The notes under the pieces are model-generated. The model was not told where the DNA came from. It made no database searches and saw nothing but the letters and a program-made list of their open reading frames with translations. A DNA stretch of 62,804 nt. It comes from an uncultured bacterium. Lineage in GTDB: Bacteria; Bacillota_I; Bacilli_A; RF39; UBA660. Shown one piece after another: positions 33,871 to 43,269 of the stretch. Location of the stretch: assembly GCA_946560065.1 (NCBI GenBank), contig CAMNUE010000001.1, positions 1-62,804 of the forward strand, in the 5' to 3' direction. The position numbers were made by a program, and so were the translations under genes. The first letter of the stretch is position 1. Each line of letters starts with the position of its first letter.

Positions 33871-34932
33871 TTAACAAGTGCTTTTAGCAATCTCTATAAG
33901 TTTTTTTGCATTAGTCTCACTAATATAACCATTATAAGTTAATGAATTAGGACTCCCACCAGTAACTGTTTTATAAATACAGGCAGCAGATAAGTATGCA
34001 CCATCTGCTGATTGATGTCTCGAATCTGAATAAAGATTGATACCTGGATACTTACTCATAGAATTATCAAAGGCTTTACCATCATAGATTAATGATGCGC
34101 CAATCTTACCAGCAACACTAGCTGCATTATTATAAGCTGTATCATGCATTGATTTACTTAAATTACCTTTAGTAACCCATTTTTGTCTAATATAAATTTT
34201 TGCATTTGGATTTTTGCCTTGCACTAATTTTTTAATAGTTTGAGCACCCTTAAGAAATTTAGAAATACTTTTATTTTCATATGCGTCTGTCTGCTCTTGT
34301 AAAATAACAATATCATACTTTCTAGCCGTGATTATCCCATTTTTAGCACTAGCAACTTGTGAAAGGGTACTTCCGCTTTTATTTGCAACGTAAACACTCA
34401 TATTAGAATAACCACCATTTATAATCATTCCTTTAAAGACTTCAGTTATTCTTTGCTTTTCATTACCTTCACGATAAGTCATACTATTCCCAACAAACAA
34501 GACATTTGTCTTTTCGGTTTTAGACGCCTTATTAGAAGATTTAGAATTACTCCCTGAGCCACCATCACCATACTTATCAGAATCAATAACAAATTTCTTC
34601 TTTTCTTTATCACTTTCCAAATATTCGCTTTCTTCAATATCTTCACTAGCATTCTTCCAGCAACTACTAACCTTGAATGAGTCATCCATAATATACATAG
34701 AACTATCAATTAAAACTGGAATTGCAAATAGTAAAATTAAAGCAGTAAATAAATTTTTAATTCTACCAGCAGCTTTTTTATCTTCAGGATTGTTTACTAA
34801 TTGTATCATAATAACTACCAAAGAAATTATACAAAGAATTGGTCCAATAATTTGGATAAAATTCAAAGTATTTTTTACTATTAGTAAAGTTCGTTGCAGA
34901 GCAGAATCATTACAGATTACACCTAATAACAT
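33871..34932 (-). CDS. Pilin-like transmembrane segment fused to SGNH hydrolase domain
   Basis: A 353-residue protein. Residues 1-85 contain two hydrophobic helices (about 23-46 and 61-80) separated by a short basic loop, like the TrbC/VirB2-type pilin region seen in type IV secretion genes. A Ser/Gly/Lys linker (100-140) follows. The rest is an SGNH/GDSL hydrolase with nucleophile S150 in VGNSMT and the D303-x-x-H306 pair. The enzyme should act outside the cell on acyl esters of sugars or wall polymers. GGAGG precedes the ATG. It is downstream of the CPBP gene on the same strand. Confidence 0.78.
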   Translation of the reverse strand: MLLGVICNDSALQRTLLIVKNTLNFIQIIGPILCIISLVVIMIQLVNNPEDKKAAGRIKNLFTALILLFAIPVLIDSSMYIMDDSFKVSSCWKNASEDIEESEYLESDKEKKKFVIDSDKYGDGGSGSNSKSSNKASKTEKTNVLFVGNSMTYREGNEKQRITEVFKGMIINGGYSNMSVYVANKSGSTLSQVASAKNGIITARKYDIVILQEQTDAYENKSISKFLKGAQTIKKLVQGKNPNAKIYIRQKWVTKGNLSKSMHDTAYNNAASVAGKIGASLIYDGKAFDNSMSKYPGINLYSDSRHQSADGAYLSAACIYKTVTGGSPNSLTYNGYISETNAKKLIEIAKSTC

Positions 34933-34944
34933 AAAGCCTCCTAG

Positions 34945-35637
34945 TTATGCAAGAATTGAAATCAAAGTTAAAAGTAAATTATGAAACATATGCAATGACA
35001 TAGAAGTAAATACAGTATCAGTTTTATAATATGCAAGGGCAAAAGCTCCACCTAAAGCCCCATATGGAATAATATACAAGTAATCAGTAAATTTAGTAGC
35101 ACCACCAACAACATGAACAGCGCCAAATAATAAGAACGACAATACAACAAAGAGCCATTTATTCTTAAATACATCCTTTAAAGTCTTTCTAAAGACTATT
35201 TCTTCATTAAAAGGAGCAATAATACCAGCATCAATTATCATTAGCCAAGGAAGGGATTTAATCATACTCTGAACAGCATTCTCATTATTAGCACCACCAG
35301 TTTTAAAAACAGTAAGCAAAATAAGATTGCAAACAACCATTATAATTAAACCGATAACCCAACACTTAAATCCAGTATCGATATTATACATAAAATTATC
35401 TTTAAACTTTTTCCATTCGTTTTTTAAATCTTTCCTATAAATTAAACATAAAATCAATGCAACAACAACACTTAAATATGTCGATAAAATAACTTGCATA
35501 CTACCACTTAACTTGTCAGTGTCTAAATTAAATAACAAAACAGGTAACAATAAAAATATTGAACTATAATTAAACAGAAATAATACTAAAATACCCCTAA
35601 TAACATTTTTAAATAAATTTTCATACTTTTTTAACAT
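34945..35637 (-). CDS. CPBP intramembrane metalloprotease
   Basis: A 230-residue membrane protein of the CAAX protease/bacteriocin-processing (CPBP, Abi) family. Motif 1 is NEEIVFRK, motif 2 FGAVHVV and motif 3 SLHMFHN, giving the two glutamates and histidines of the active site. Several helices precede the catalytic part. Members process membrane proteins or give bacteriocin self-immunity; a link to the bacteriocin locus 28 kb away is not indicated. It is 12 bases upstream of the SGNH gene. Confidence 0.88.
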   Translation of the reverse strand: MLKKYENLFKNVIRGILVLFLFNYSSIFLLLPVLLFNLDTDKLSGSMQVILSTYLSVVVALILCLIYRKDLKNEWKKFKDNFMYNIDTGFKCWVIGLIIMVVCNLILLTVFKTGGANNENAVQSMIKSLPWLMIIDAGIIAPFNEEIVFRKTLKDVFKNKWLFVVLSFLLFGAVHVVGGATKFTDYLYIIPYGALGGAFALAYYKTDTVFTSMSLHMFHNLLLTLISILA

Positions 35638-35806
35638 TTAATATCACCACATTTAACATAACACAAAAAAAAACTAAATTAAAGTTATTCTTCTAAAATA
35701 GGGGATATTTGACATAGAAAAAATTATTTAAAAAAACTAATCGTAAAATTAAATATTATATGTTATTATAAATCAAATAAAAGCAATTTAATAAAGGAGA
35801 AAATAC

Positions 35807-36565
35807 ATGACTATAAATGTAAAAAGATGCTATTTTCATAGTATTCAACCTCTAGTGAATTATAAAGTTAGACAAGATAGAATTAAAGAAATAATTGCTA
35901 GACTAGATTTTATGCTCGAATACGGTTATCTAGTACCAGGATGTGAACTTCAAGAAATCTTACCAGAAGAGTATAAAGAAAACGCAATGCTTCCCATATG
36001 TGGAGATGATTCAGTCTATTTAGCACTTCATCCACGAACAGAACTAAATCTCCTTGGAGGTTCATACTTAAATGGAGAATTTTCAGCATACTTTCATCAT
36101 ATTTCAGGGTCATCAGCCCTAGTTTTTGATGAACATGTTACTGATAATAAAAGAATAAAAGATAGAACTCATTCTCTAAGTGAAGAAGTATGTATTCAAG
36201 ATAGAGTATCCCTAGATAATCTAGTAGCAGTAGCCTTACCATTTTATACACCGCTTTCCATAACAAAAAATTTTATTTCCTACTATGATGAATCAAACTT
36301 CGCATACACTTTCGATGTTGAAAAATCAATCATGAGAGATTATGTTTCAAAATCAAAAAAAATCGTTGAAAATCCTAAACAAGAAATTGAAAGAGGTTAT
36401 GAAATAGTTAATGAATTTGAAAGTTGCTTAGAAAAATACAATAGAGATATTCCTTGTATTCGTCATGATGGAACAATACTTGATAAGAATGAGGAATACA
36501 AATATATTGAAGAAAATAAGAAAAAGGTATTAACATTAATAAAAAAGGCTGAAAAATTAATATAA
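35807..36565 (+). CDS. Hypothetical protein with possible ADP-ribosyltransferase-like fold
   Basis: A 252-residue soluble protein. It has HSIQP...RLDFMLEYGYLVPG, then VYLALHP, and EEVCIQDRVSLDNLVAVALP. This order (H-x-T/S-like strand, ILxxGxL helix, VYL strand, acidic EVxxxxxVxLxNL strand) is reminiscent of toxin-type ADP-ribosyltransferases that pair with the phrase 'coming to N-terminal His'. Catalytic residues cannot be confirmed, and the gene is not beside an obvious antitoxin. GGAGA precedes the ATG. Treat the fold as a hypothesis. Confidence 0.5.
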   Translation: MTINVKRCYFHSIQPLVNYKVRQDRIKEIIARLDFMLEYGYLVPGCELQEILPEEYKENAMLPICGDDSVYLALHPRTELNLLGGSYLNGEFSAYFHHISGSSALVFDEHVTDNKRIKDRTHSLSEEVCIQDRVSLDNLVAVALPFYTPLSITKNFISYYDESNFAYTFDVEKSIMRDYVSKSKKIVENPKQEIERGYEIVNEFESCLEKYNRDIPCIRHDGTILDKNEEYKYIEENKKKVLTLIKKAEKLI

Positions 36566-36601
36566 CAATCTAATATTAGAATTTAAATTTATAAAATAAC
36601 C

Positions 36602-36630
36602 TTGCAATACCTAATAAAACATAGTATAAT
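36602..36630 (+). promoter_or_regulatory. Promoter of rpsO
   Basis: TTGCAA at 36602-36607 and TATAAT at 36625-36630 with 17-base spacing. It lies in the open region before the true rpsO start. Confidence 0.8.
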
Positions 36631-36636
36631 ACAAGT

Positions 36637-36710
36637 ACTTGCCGATACCAGGTTAAGAGAATTTCCGACTCTTTACTTAGTAGTGGTGAATCAAAAAAAG
36701 AAAGGAAGTG
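36637..36710 (+). promoter_or_regulatory. Candidate rpsO (S15) autoregulatory leader
   Basis: The leader folds into an inner stem (36652-36659 with 36669-36676, one mismatch) enclosed by an ACCA/TGGT pairing (36647-36650 with 36684-36687), just before the ribosome-binding site. Many bacteria control rpsO by S15 binding to a leader structure that mimics its 16S site. The resemblance here is in position and shape, not in a confirmed motif. Confidence 0.5.
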
Positions 36711-36715
36711 TTAAT

Positions 36716-36985
36716 ATGGCATTAACAAAAGAAGTAAAAGCAGAAATTATTAAAGAATTTGCTAAAAGTGAAAAAGATACTGGTTCAGCAGAAGTTCAAA
36801 TCGCAATTCTTACTAAAGAAATTAATGAATTAACTGAACATTTAAAAGTACATATTCACGATTATCATTCACGTAGAGGTCTTCTTAAAAAAGTTGGACA
36901 ACGTAGAAATATGTTACAATACTTAGCTAAGAAAGATATTCAAAGTTACCGTGAAGTAATCAAAAAATTAGGTTTAAGAAAGTAG
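36716..36985 (+). CDS. rpsO: Ribosomal protein uS15
   Basis: An 89-residue protein of exactly the family length from ATG 36716 (GGAAGTG upstream). It has the conserved [30 protein letters not shown] and [21 protein letters not shown] (given in parts) regions. It binds the central domain of 16S rRNA. The frame is open upstream but that part is promoter and leader. It is followed by pnp as in most bacteria. Confidence 0.98.
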   Translation: MALTKEVKAEIIKEFAKSEKDTGSAEVQIAILTKEINELTEHLKVHIHDYHSRRGLLKKVGQRRNMLQYLAKKDIQSYREVIKKLGLRK

Positions 36986-37009
36986 ACACTTATTTTTAGT
37001 GTCTTTTTA
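36984..37009 (+). terminator. rpsO terminator
   Basis: AGACACT/AGTGTCT with a T-rich loop, then a T run. It sits between rpsO and pnp, so pnp is probably expressed by read-through or from its own promoter. Confidence 0.8.
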
Positions 37010-37069
37010 TTTTTATCAAGGGACATTAATTAAATATGTAAAAAGTAAAATAAGTGAAAGAGGTAAATA

Positions 37070-39238
37070 ATGAAAAAGAAAAAATTCGAGTTAGATTTTC
37101 ATGGAAGAAAATTAGTTGTAGAACATGGTGAGATGGCTAAACAAGCAGACGGAGCAGTTTTAGTAAGATATAATGATACAGTAGTTTTAACAGCAGCAGT
37201 AGTTTCTAAAAACGTTAACTTGTTATCAGATTTCTTTCCATTAACTGTAAATTATCAAGAAAAATTATATTCAGTAGGAAAAATTCCTGGAGGATTTATT
37301 AAAAGAGAAGGTCGTCCAAGTGAAGCGGCAACTCTAGCAGCTCGTATGATTGATCGCCCGATGAGACCTTTGTTCCCAGAAGGATTCAAAAACGAAGTTC
37401 AAATAATTTCAACAGTTTTATCAGTTGATCAAGAATGTTCTCCAGAATTAACAGCAATGTTTGCATCATCTTTAGCAACATCAATTTCTAAGATTCCCTT
37501 CAATGGTCCAATTGCTGGTGTAAAAGTAGGTAGAGTAGATGGTAAATTCATAATCAACCCAACACCTGAAGAGTTAGAAGTATCTGAATTAGAATTAACA
37601 GTTGCTGGAACAAAAGACGCAATTAACATGGTTGAATCAAGTGCAAAACAAGTATCAGAAGAAATTATGCTAGAAGCTTTAATGTATGGACATAAAGCAG
37701 TAAAAGAATTAATTAAATTCCAAGAAAAGATTATTAAAGAAATTGGTGTAGAGAAAATGGAATATGAAACTCTAACACCAGAACCAGAACTAGTAGAAAG
37801 AATTACAACTTTAGTTTCAAAGAAAATGGATAAAGCACTTCGTATTAAAGATAAATTAAAGAAATATGCCGCAATCGATGAAATTAAAGAAGAAATGAAT
37901 GAGTTGTTTACTAGTGAATTTGAAGATACTATGAAAGAACAAGAATTAAAAGAATTACTTGTTAAAGTTCAAATGGTAGTATCAGATATTGAATACGAAT
38001 TATTTAGAAGCATCGTTGTTAAAGAAAAATTACGTGCTGATGGACGTAAGATGGATGAAATTAGAAAATTATCAACAGATATCGATATTTTACCAAGAAC
38101 TCATGGTTCAGCATTATTTACTCGTGGAGAAACCCAAAGCTTATCAATCACAACTCTAGGTGCTCTAAATGAACATCAAGTAATTGACGGTTTAAGTTTA
38201 GAAGACCAAAAGAGATTTATGTTACATTATAACTTCCCACAATTCTCAGTAGGAGAAACAGGAAGATATGGTGCTCCAGGGCGTCGTGAAATCGGTCATG
38301 GTGCTTTAGGAGAAAAGGCTTTAGCTCAAGTAATTCCAAGTGAAGAAGAGTTCCCATATACTATTCGTGTTGTCTCAGAAATTCTAGAGTCAAATGGGTC
38401 ATCTTCTCAGGCAAGTATTTGTGCTGGATGTATGTCCCTAATGGCTGCTGGTGTTCCAATTAAAGCTCCAGTTGCTGGAATCGCTATGGGTCTAATTACT
38501 CATGAAGATAAATACACTATTCTAACAGATATTCAAGGTATGGAAGATCACTTAGGAGATATGGACTTTAAAGTAGCTGGTACTGAATATGGTATTACTG
38601 CTTTACAAATGGATATCAAAATTAGTGGAATCACTGAAGCAATCTTAAAAGAAGCACTAGAACAAGCTAAGAAAGCTCGTCTTGAAATATTACAAGTAAT
38701 CAAAAAACAAATCAAAGAACCTCGTAAAGAAGTATCTAAATATGCTCCAAAGATGGTTACATTTGAAATTAACCCAGCTAAAATTAAAGATGTTATTGGT
38801 CGTGGTGGAGAAATGATTACTAAGATTATTTGTGAAGCATCAAATGTCACAGAAGTTACAAATGTTAATGCAGTAAAAGTAGAACTTGAAGATGATGGTC
38901 GTGTAATAATTTATCACAGTGACCAAGAAATAATTGACAAAACTCGTAAGATGATTGAAGAAATAGTTAGAGAAGTAGAAGTTGGAAAAATCTATGAAGC
39001 AAAGGTTGTTAAAGTAGAAGACTTTGGTTGCTTTGTCCAATTATGGCCAGGATGTGAAGGATTAGTTCACGTATCTCAATTATCTAATGAACGCGTTGAA
39101 AAAGCAGGAGATGTTGTTACAGTAGGAGATGAGATAATTGTTAAAGCTTTAGGTCCAGATAAAAAAGGACGTCAAAACTTCTCAAGAAAAGAAGCTTTAT
39201 CTCCTAAAAAAGAAAAGAAAACTAAATCAGAAAAATAA
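37070..39238 (+). CDS. pnp: Polyribonucleotide nucleotidyltransferase
   Basis: A 722-residue PNPase. Two RNase PH domains ([20 protein letters not shown] start; second with LFTRGETQ and the catalytic aspartates in [19 protein letters not shown]) flank a helical domain. KH ([15 protein letters not shown]) and S1 ([22 protein letters not shown], in parts) domains end the protein. It degrades RNA 3' to 5' with phosphate. Length is normal. Confidence 0.98.
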   Translation: MKKKKFELDFHGRKLVVEHGEMAKQADGAVLVRYNDTVVLTAAVVSKNVNLLSDFFPLTVNYQEKLYSVGKIPGGFIKREGRPSEAATLAARMIDRPMRPLFPEGFKNEVQIISTVLSVDQECSPELTAMFASSLATSISKIPFNGPIAGVKVGRVDGKFIINPTPEELEVSELELTVAGTKDAINMVESSAKQVSEEIMLEALMYGHKAVKELIKFQEKIIKEIGVEKMEYETLTPEPELVERITTLVSKKMDKALRIKDKLKKYAAIDEIKEEMNELFTSEFEDTMKEQELKELLVKVQMVVSDIEYELFRSIVVKEKLRADGRKMDEIRKLSTDIDILPRTHGSALFTRGETQSLSITTLGALNEHQVIDGLSLEDQKRFMLHYNFPQFSVGETGRYGAPGRREIGHGALGEKALAQVIPSEEEFPYTIRVVSEILESNGSSSQASICAGCMSLMAAGVPIKAPVAGIAMGLITHEDKYTILTDIQGMEDHLGDMDFKVAGTEYGITALQMDIKISGITEAILKEALEQAKKARLEILQVIKKQIKEPRKEVSKYAPKMVTFEINPAKIKDVIGRGGEMITKIICEASNVTEVTNVNAVKVELEDDGRVIIYHSDQEIIDKTRKMIEEIVREVEVGKIYEAKVVKVEDFGCFVQLWPGCEGLVHVSQLSNERVEKAGDVVTVGDEIIVKALGPDKKGRQNFSRKEALSPKKEKKTKSEK

Positions 39239-39240
39239 TA

Positions 39241-39267
39241 AAAAGGTTCAACTTTGAACCTTTTTTT
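39241..39267 (+). terminator. pnp terminator
   Basis: AAAGGTTCAA/TTGAACCTTT hairpin with a two-base nominal loop and seven T residues. Confidence 0.88.
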
Positions 39268-39291
39268 CATATTCTTTATTAGGTGATAAAT

Positions 39292-40137
39292 TTGAAAAAA
39301 TTGATAAGTCCAGTAGCAATCATTCTCCTTTTAGTAGTAAGTTTCTACTACACAAATAAATCAGTTAGTGTCCTAAGAAATGCTGATCCGATTATGAAAG
39401 AGTTAAAAAGTACTGAGAAAAAATACAAAATAAATCCAATAAATGCTCAAATAATCGGAGAAAATATCATCTCTGGGAAGAATGGTAAAACTATCGATTA
39501 TGAAAAATCATATAATAAGATGAAACGCTATGGTACCTACAATGAATCTCTAACAGCCTTAAAAGAACTACAACCAGTCATTTCTATTAATGATAACTAT
39601 GATAAATATATTGTTAGTGGTAATAAAAAAAATCGTAATATTGCCTTGGTCTTTAAAGTGAAAAATAATGAGAATATTATTAATGTTCTTTCTATACTAA
39701 AAAGTAAAAATGTCGTCGCAACTTTCTTCTTAGATGGAACTTATTTAGAAAAGAACATAACTACTATTAGAAATATATCTAATCATGAACTAGAGATTCT
39801 AAGTTATAATAATGAATTCGAAGAAGCCTTTATCAAAACATCCATATCTTATCTAAACTCTCTTACTGGTAAGTCTCCCAAATATTGTTATACTGAAGAG
39901 AGTAATGAAGAAATACTAAATACTTGTGAAAAACTAAATCTTCATACTATTAAACCTACCTTAGTTTTATCTAAAAATATTTATCATGAAATAAAAAATA
40001 ATCTCTCTAATTCTATAATCATTTCCTTAGAGGTTAATAACTACGTTGAAAAAGAACTTTCGACAACAATTGATTATTTAAAAAAGAAAGGTTACAAAAT
40101 TGTCTCCTTAGATAATGCTTTAAAAGAAGAAAATTAA
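39292..40137 (+). CDS. ylxY: YlxY-like degenerate polysaccharide deacetylase
   Basis: A 281-residue protein with an N-terminal signal anchor (KKLISPVAIILLLVVSFYY) and a NodB-like domain (about 115-280; VVATFFLDGTYLEKN, ISNHELEILSYN). It lies immediately downstream of pnp, exactly where Bacillus has ylxY. The NodB metal site is lost: TFDDG is replaced by LVFKVKNN and the HSxxH motif is incomplete. It is thus a likely pseudoenzyme. TTG 39292 is preferred because AGGTGA is five bases upstream; GTG 39283 is within that site. Confidence 0.75.
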   Translation: MKKLISPVAIILLLVVSFYYTNKSVSVLRNADPIMKELKSTEKKYKINPINAQIIGENIISGKNGKTIDYEKSYNKMKRYGTYNESLTALKELQPVISINDNYDKYIVSGNKKNRNIALVFKVKNNENIINVLSILKSKNVVATFFLDGTYLEKNITTIRNISNHELEILSYNNEFEEAFIKTSISYLNSLTGKSPKYCYTEESNEEILNTCEKLNLHTIKPTLVLSKNIYHEIKNNLSNSIIISLEVNNYVEKELSTTIDYLKKKGYKIVSLDNALKEEN

Positions 40138-40179
40138 AATTAATAAAAAATTCTAACTATCTTGAGTATCCATAAATCA

Positions 40180-40208
40180 TTGAGTTTAAATGATATTTAT
40201 AGTATAAT
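40180..40208 (+). promoter_or_regulatory. Promoter of smc
   Basis: TTGAGT at 40180-40185 and TATAAT at 40203-40208, 17-base spacer. It lies in the open upstream part of the frame and so fixes the start at 40228. Confidence 0.75.
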
Positions 40209-40227
40209 TCTAGATAGGGTGAAGTGT

Positions 40228-43182
40228 ATGTACTTAAAAGGAATAACGACAAGTGGATTTAAATCTTTTGCAGATAAATTAGAACTTAAATTAGATGGAA
40301 AAATTACCTGTATAGTTGGCCCAAACGGTTCAGGTAAAAGTAATGTAGTTGATGCAGTTAGATGGGTTTTAGGAGAGCAATCAGTTAAATCACTTCGTGG
40401 AGATGGCTCTATGTCAGATGTCATTTTCTCAGGAAGTAAAAGTAGAAGCCCCCTAAATGTCGCAAGTGTTGAATTAATTTTTGATAATAATGATCATTAC
40501 TTAAATATTCCATACACTGAAATTTCTATTAAGAGAAGAGTTTATCGTAGTGGTGAAAATGAATATTATTTGAATAATGAAAAATGCCGATTAAAAGACA
40601 TTAATAACTTACTTATGGATTCTGGTATGGGAAAAGAATCATTTAATATTATTTCTCAAGGAGAAGTAGATAAAATATTAAGTAACTCTTCTCAAGATAG
40701 AAGAGTAATCTTTGAAGAAGCATCAGGTATTATAAAATATAAAAAACGTAAAGAAGAAGCCTTAAGAAAATTAGACCGAACTCATAATAATATTGATAGA
40801 GTAAATGATATAATTGCTGAATTAGAAATGCAAATAGGTCCTCTAAAAGAACAAAGTGCTAAAGCGGAAGAATACTTAGAAAATAAAAAAGGACTAGATA
40901 CTTATGAAGTAGCACTTCTTGCTTATGATATCGAAAATTTAAATAATAGTTTAGAAAATGCTAAGAAACGTAAAGAAAAAATTGACGGAGAAATTCTTAA
41001 TATCTCTAATGAAACAAGTAAAAATGATGCTAAGTATATTGAAGACAATAATCGTTTAGAAAAGTTAGAACAAGAGCGTGTAAAGTTAAATCAAGAACTA
41101 TTAAAAGTAACCGAAGAAAAAGAAAAATTAGATGGTGAGAGAAAACTTTTAAAAGAAAGAAGTAAAACTACTAAAGAAGAAAACGTAATTAAAGAAGAAA
41201 TAAGAAATCTTATTGAAGAAAGAGAAAAACTATCTAGTAATCTAACAATTATTGATGAAGATTTAAAAATTTTAATCAAAGAATCAAGTGATATTGAAGA
41301 AGAATCCAATGAGGTAGAAAAAAATCTACGTGCTGCGAAAGCTAAAAAGAATATGTACACTCAAGATTACTCTAAACATAATCAAGATATTATTTCTACT
41401 AATCATAAAATAACTAATTTAAAAACTGAAATAGAACAAGGTTCTGATATGCCAAATAGTGTCAGAAAAGTTTTAAAAAATACTAACCTAACAGGAATTC
41501 ATAACACAATTGGTAACATTTTAACAGTAGAAGAAAAATATACCAAAGCTCTAAATACCGCCATCTCATCTAATAAGAATTTTATTATTACCAAAGATGA
41601 AGAGTCAGCTAAAAGAGCCATAAATTATTTAAAAGATAATCATCTAGGTAGAGCAACATTCTTCCCGTTAACTGTCATAAAACCACGCTATGCTGATTCC
41701 GATAGTTTAAATATCTTAAAAGATAGTAGTGACTTTTTAGGAGTAATGTCCGATTTAGTAACATACAATAATCAATATGACTCAATTATTAAAAACCAAC
41801 TTGGAACAGTTCTTGTTACTACTAATATTGATGCCGCAACACGTCTTTCTCATTTGATTAAAGCAAGATATAAATTTGTTACTTTAGAAGGGGATGTCGT
41901 AAATGTAGGTGGTTCCCTAACTGGAGGATCACAATCTGCAGGTAAAAGTGTTATCATCTTAAAACAGGAATTAAAATACTTAGAAGAAAAATTAGAATTA
42001 TTAAAAAAAGAAGAGCAAGAAATCCAACAAGAACTTCAAGCAAACACTACTGAAATATCCGCTATTGAAGAGAAGTCCTTTGAAATATCAAAAACTAAAG
42101 TAACTATTAAAGAAAAGTATGATACTAAGAAAAATGAACTTCTTACGATTAAAGAAAAGCTAATTGCCATCACCAAAGAACATGAAGCCTTAGCATCAAT
42201 TAATAATAATTCGATTAGTGAAAAAGAAGAGGAGTTGATAAAACAATTCCATGAAAAGACTGCTTACAAAGAACAAATAGAAATAAGATTAGCTTCTCTA
42301 AATAAAGAAGTAGAATCACTAAAAGAAAAACTTGAACACATTCAAGCAGAAGATAAATTGAAAAATCACAATCTTCGTAACTTAGAAAAGGAGTCTCGTG
42401 AGTTAGAAATAACAATCAATAGAAGCGATGTTAAACTAGATAGTATGTTAGAAACACTCTCAGCTGAATATGAATTAACGTATGAAAGAGCTAAAAATGA
42501 ATATAGTCTAGACATTGAACCAGAGGAAGCTAGAGCTAAAGTAAATAGTTTTAAAGCTAATATCAAAAGAATAGGTATGGTTAACTTAGATTCAATCGCA
42601 GAATATGAAAGAGTAAATACTAGATATGTTTTCTTAACTAATCAAAGAGAAGATTTAATCAGTGCTGAGGATACCTTACTAGAAATCATGAATGAAATGG
42701 ATGAAGTCATGAAAGAAGAGTTTAAAAATACTTTTGAGCAAATCAGAACAGAGTTCCAAAAAGTCTTTAAAGAATTATTCACTGGTGGAACAGCAGACTT
42801 GAAACTAACTGATAAGGATGATTTACTAACAACAGGAATTGATATAGTCGCATCTCCTCCAGGAAAGAAATTAACAACTATTTCCCTTTTATCAGGAGGA
42901 GAAAAGACACTTACCGCAATTAGTTTATTATTCGCAATTCTTAATGTTAGAACAGTTCCATTCTGTTTATTCGACGAAGTAGAAGCTGCTCTAGATGAAG
43001 CAAATGTAAATCAATTCGGAAAATATTTAAATCATTATAAAGATAAAACTCAATTCTTAATTATTACCCACAAAAAGAAAACAATGGAATATGCCAATAC
43101 TTTATATGGAATTACAATGCAAGAGTCTGGAGTTTCCAAGCTAGTTAGTGTTAAATTAGAAGATCACGAAGAATTATTATAG
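40228..43182 (+). CDS. smc: Chromosome segregation protein SMC, short-armed
   Basis: A 984-residue SMC ATPase for chromosome compaction. Walker A is GPNGSGKSN (31-39), followed by the GESFNIISQGEVDKIL-type segment (MGKESFNIISQGEVDKIL). The hinge is complete (about 425-575; GRATFFPLTVI; GGSLTGGS). The C-terminal head has LSGGEKTLTA and Walker B CLFDEVEAALDEAN. The heads and hinge are full length, but both coiled-coil arms are shorter than in the roughly 1190-residue Bacillus protein, by about 80-100 residues each. ATG 40228 follows GGGTGAAG. ftsY and rnc are not adjacent. Confidence 0.96.
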   Translation: MYLKGITTSGFKSFADKLELKLDGKITCIVGPNGSGKSNVVDAVRWVLGEQSVKSLRGDGSMSDVIFSGSKSRSPLNVASVELIFDNNDHYLNIPYTEISIKRRVYRSGENEYYLNNEKCRLKDINNLLMDSGMGKESFNIISQGEVDKILSNSSQDRRVIFEEASGIIKYKKRKEEALRKLDRTHNNIDRVNDIIAELEMQIGPLKEQSAKAEEYLENKKGLDTYEVALLAYDIENLNNSLENAKKRKEKIDGEILNISNETSKNDAKYIEDNNRLEKLEQERVKLNQELLKVTEEKEKLDGERKLLKERSKTTKEENVIKEEIRNLIEEREKLSSNLTIIDEDLKILIKESSDIEEESNEVEKNLRAAKAKKNMYTQDYSKHNQDIISTNHKITNLKTEIEQGSDMPNSVRKVLKNTNLTGIHNTIGNILTVEEKYTKALNTAISSNKNFIITKDEESAKRAINYLKDNHLGRATFFPLTVIKPRYADSDSLNILKDSSDFLGVMSDLVTYNNQYDSIIKNQLGTVLVTTNIDAATRLSHLIKARYKFVTLEGDVVNVGGSLTGGSQSAGKSVIILKQELKYLEEKLELLKKEEQEIQQELQANTTEISAIEEKSFEISKTKVTIKEKYDTKKNELLTIKEKLIAITKEHEALASINNNSISEKEEELIKQFHEKTAYKEQIEIRLASLNKEVESLKEKLEHIQAEDKLKNHNLRNLEKESRELEITINRSDVKLDSMLETLSAEYELTYERAKNEYSLDIEPEEARAKVNSFKANIKRIGMVNLDSIAEYERVNTRYVFLTNQREDLISAEDTLLEIMNEMDEVMKEEFKNTFEQIRTEFQKVFKELFTGGTADLKLTDKDDLLTTGIDIVASPPGKKLTTISLLSGGEKTLTAISLLFAILNVRTVPFCLFDEVEAALDEANVNQFGKYLNHYKDKTQFLIITHKKKTMEYANTLYGITMQESGVSKLVSVKLEDHEELL

Positions 43183-43189
43183 TTAGCAT

Positions 43190-43210
43190 AGGGGCAGAAG
43201 CCTCTTTTTA
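43190..43210 (+). terminator. smc terminator
   Basis: AGGGGC/GCCTCT stem (one G-T pair) with AGAA loop and five T residues. Confidence 0.75.
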
Positions 43211-43269
43211 TGTTGCATTAAAATCAGAAATGCTATATAATATTCAACCAGTAAGAAAGGGGAATGAAT

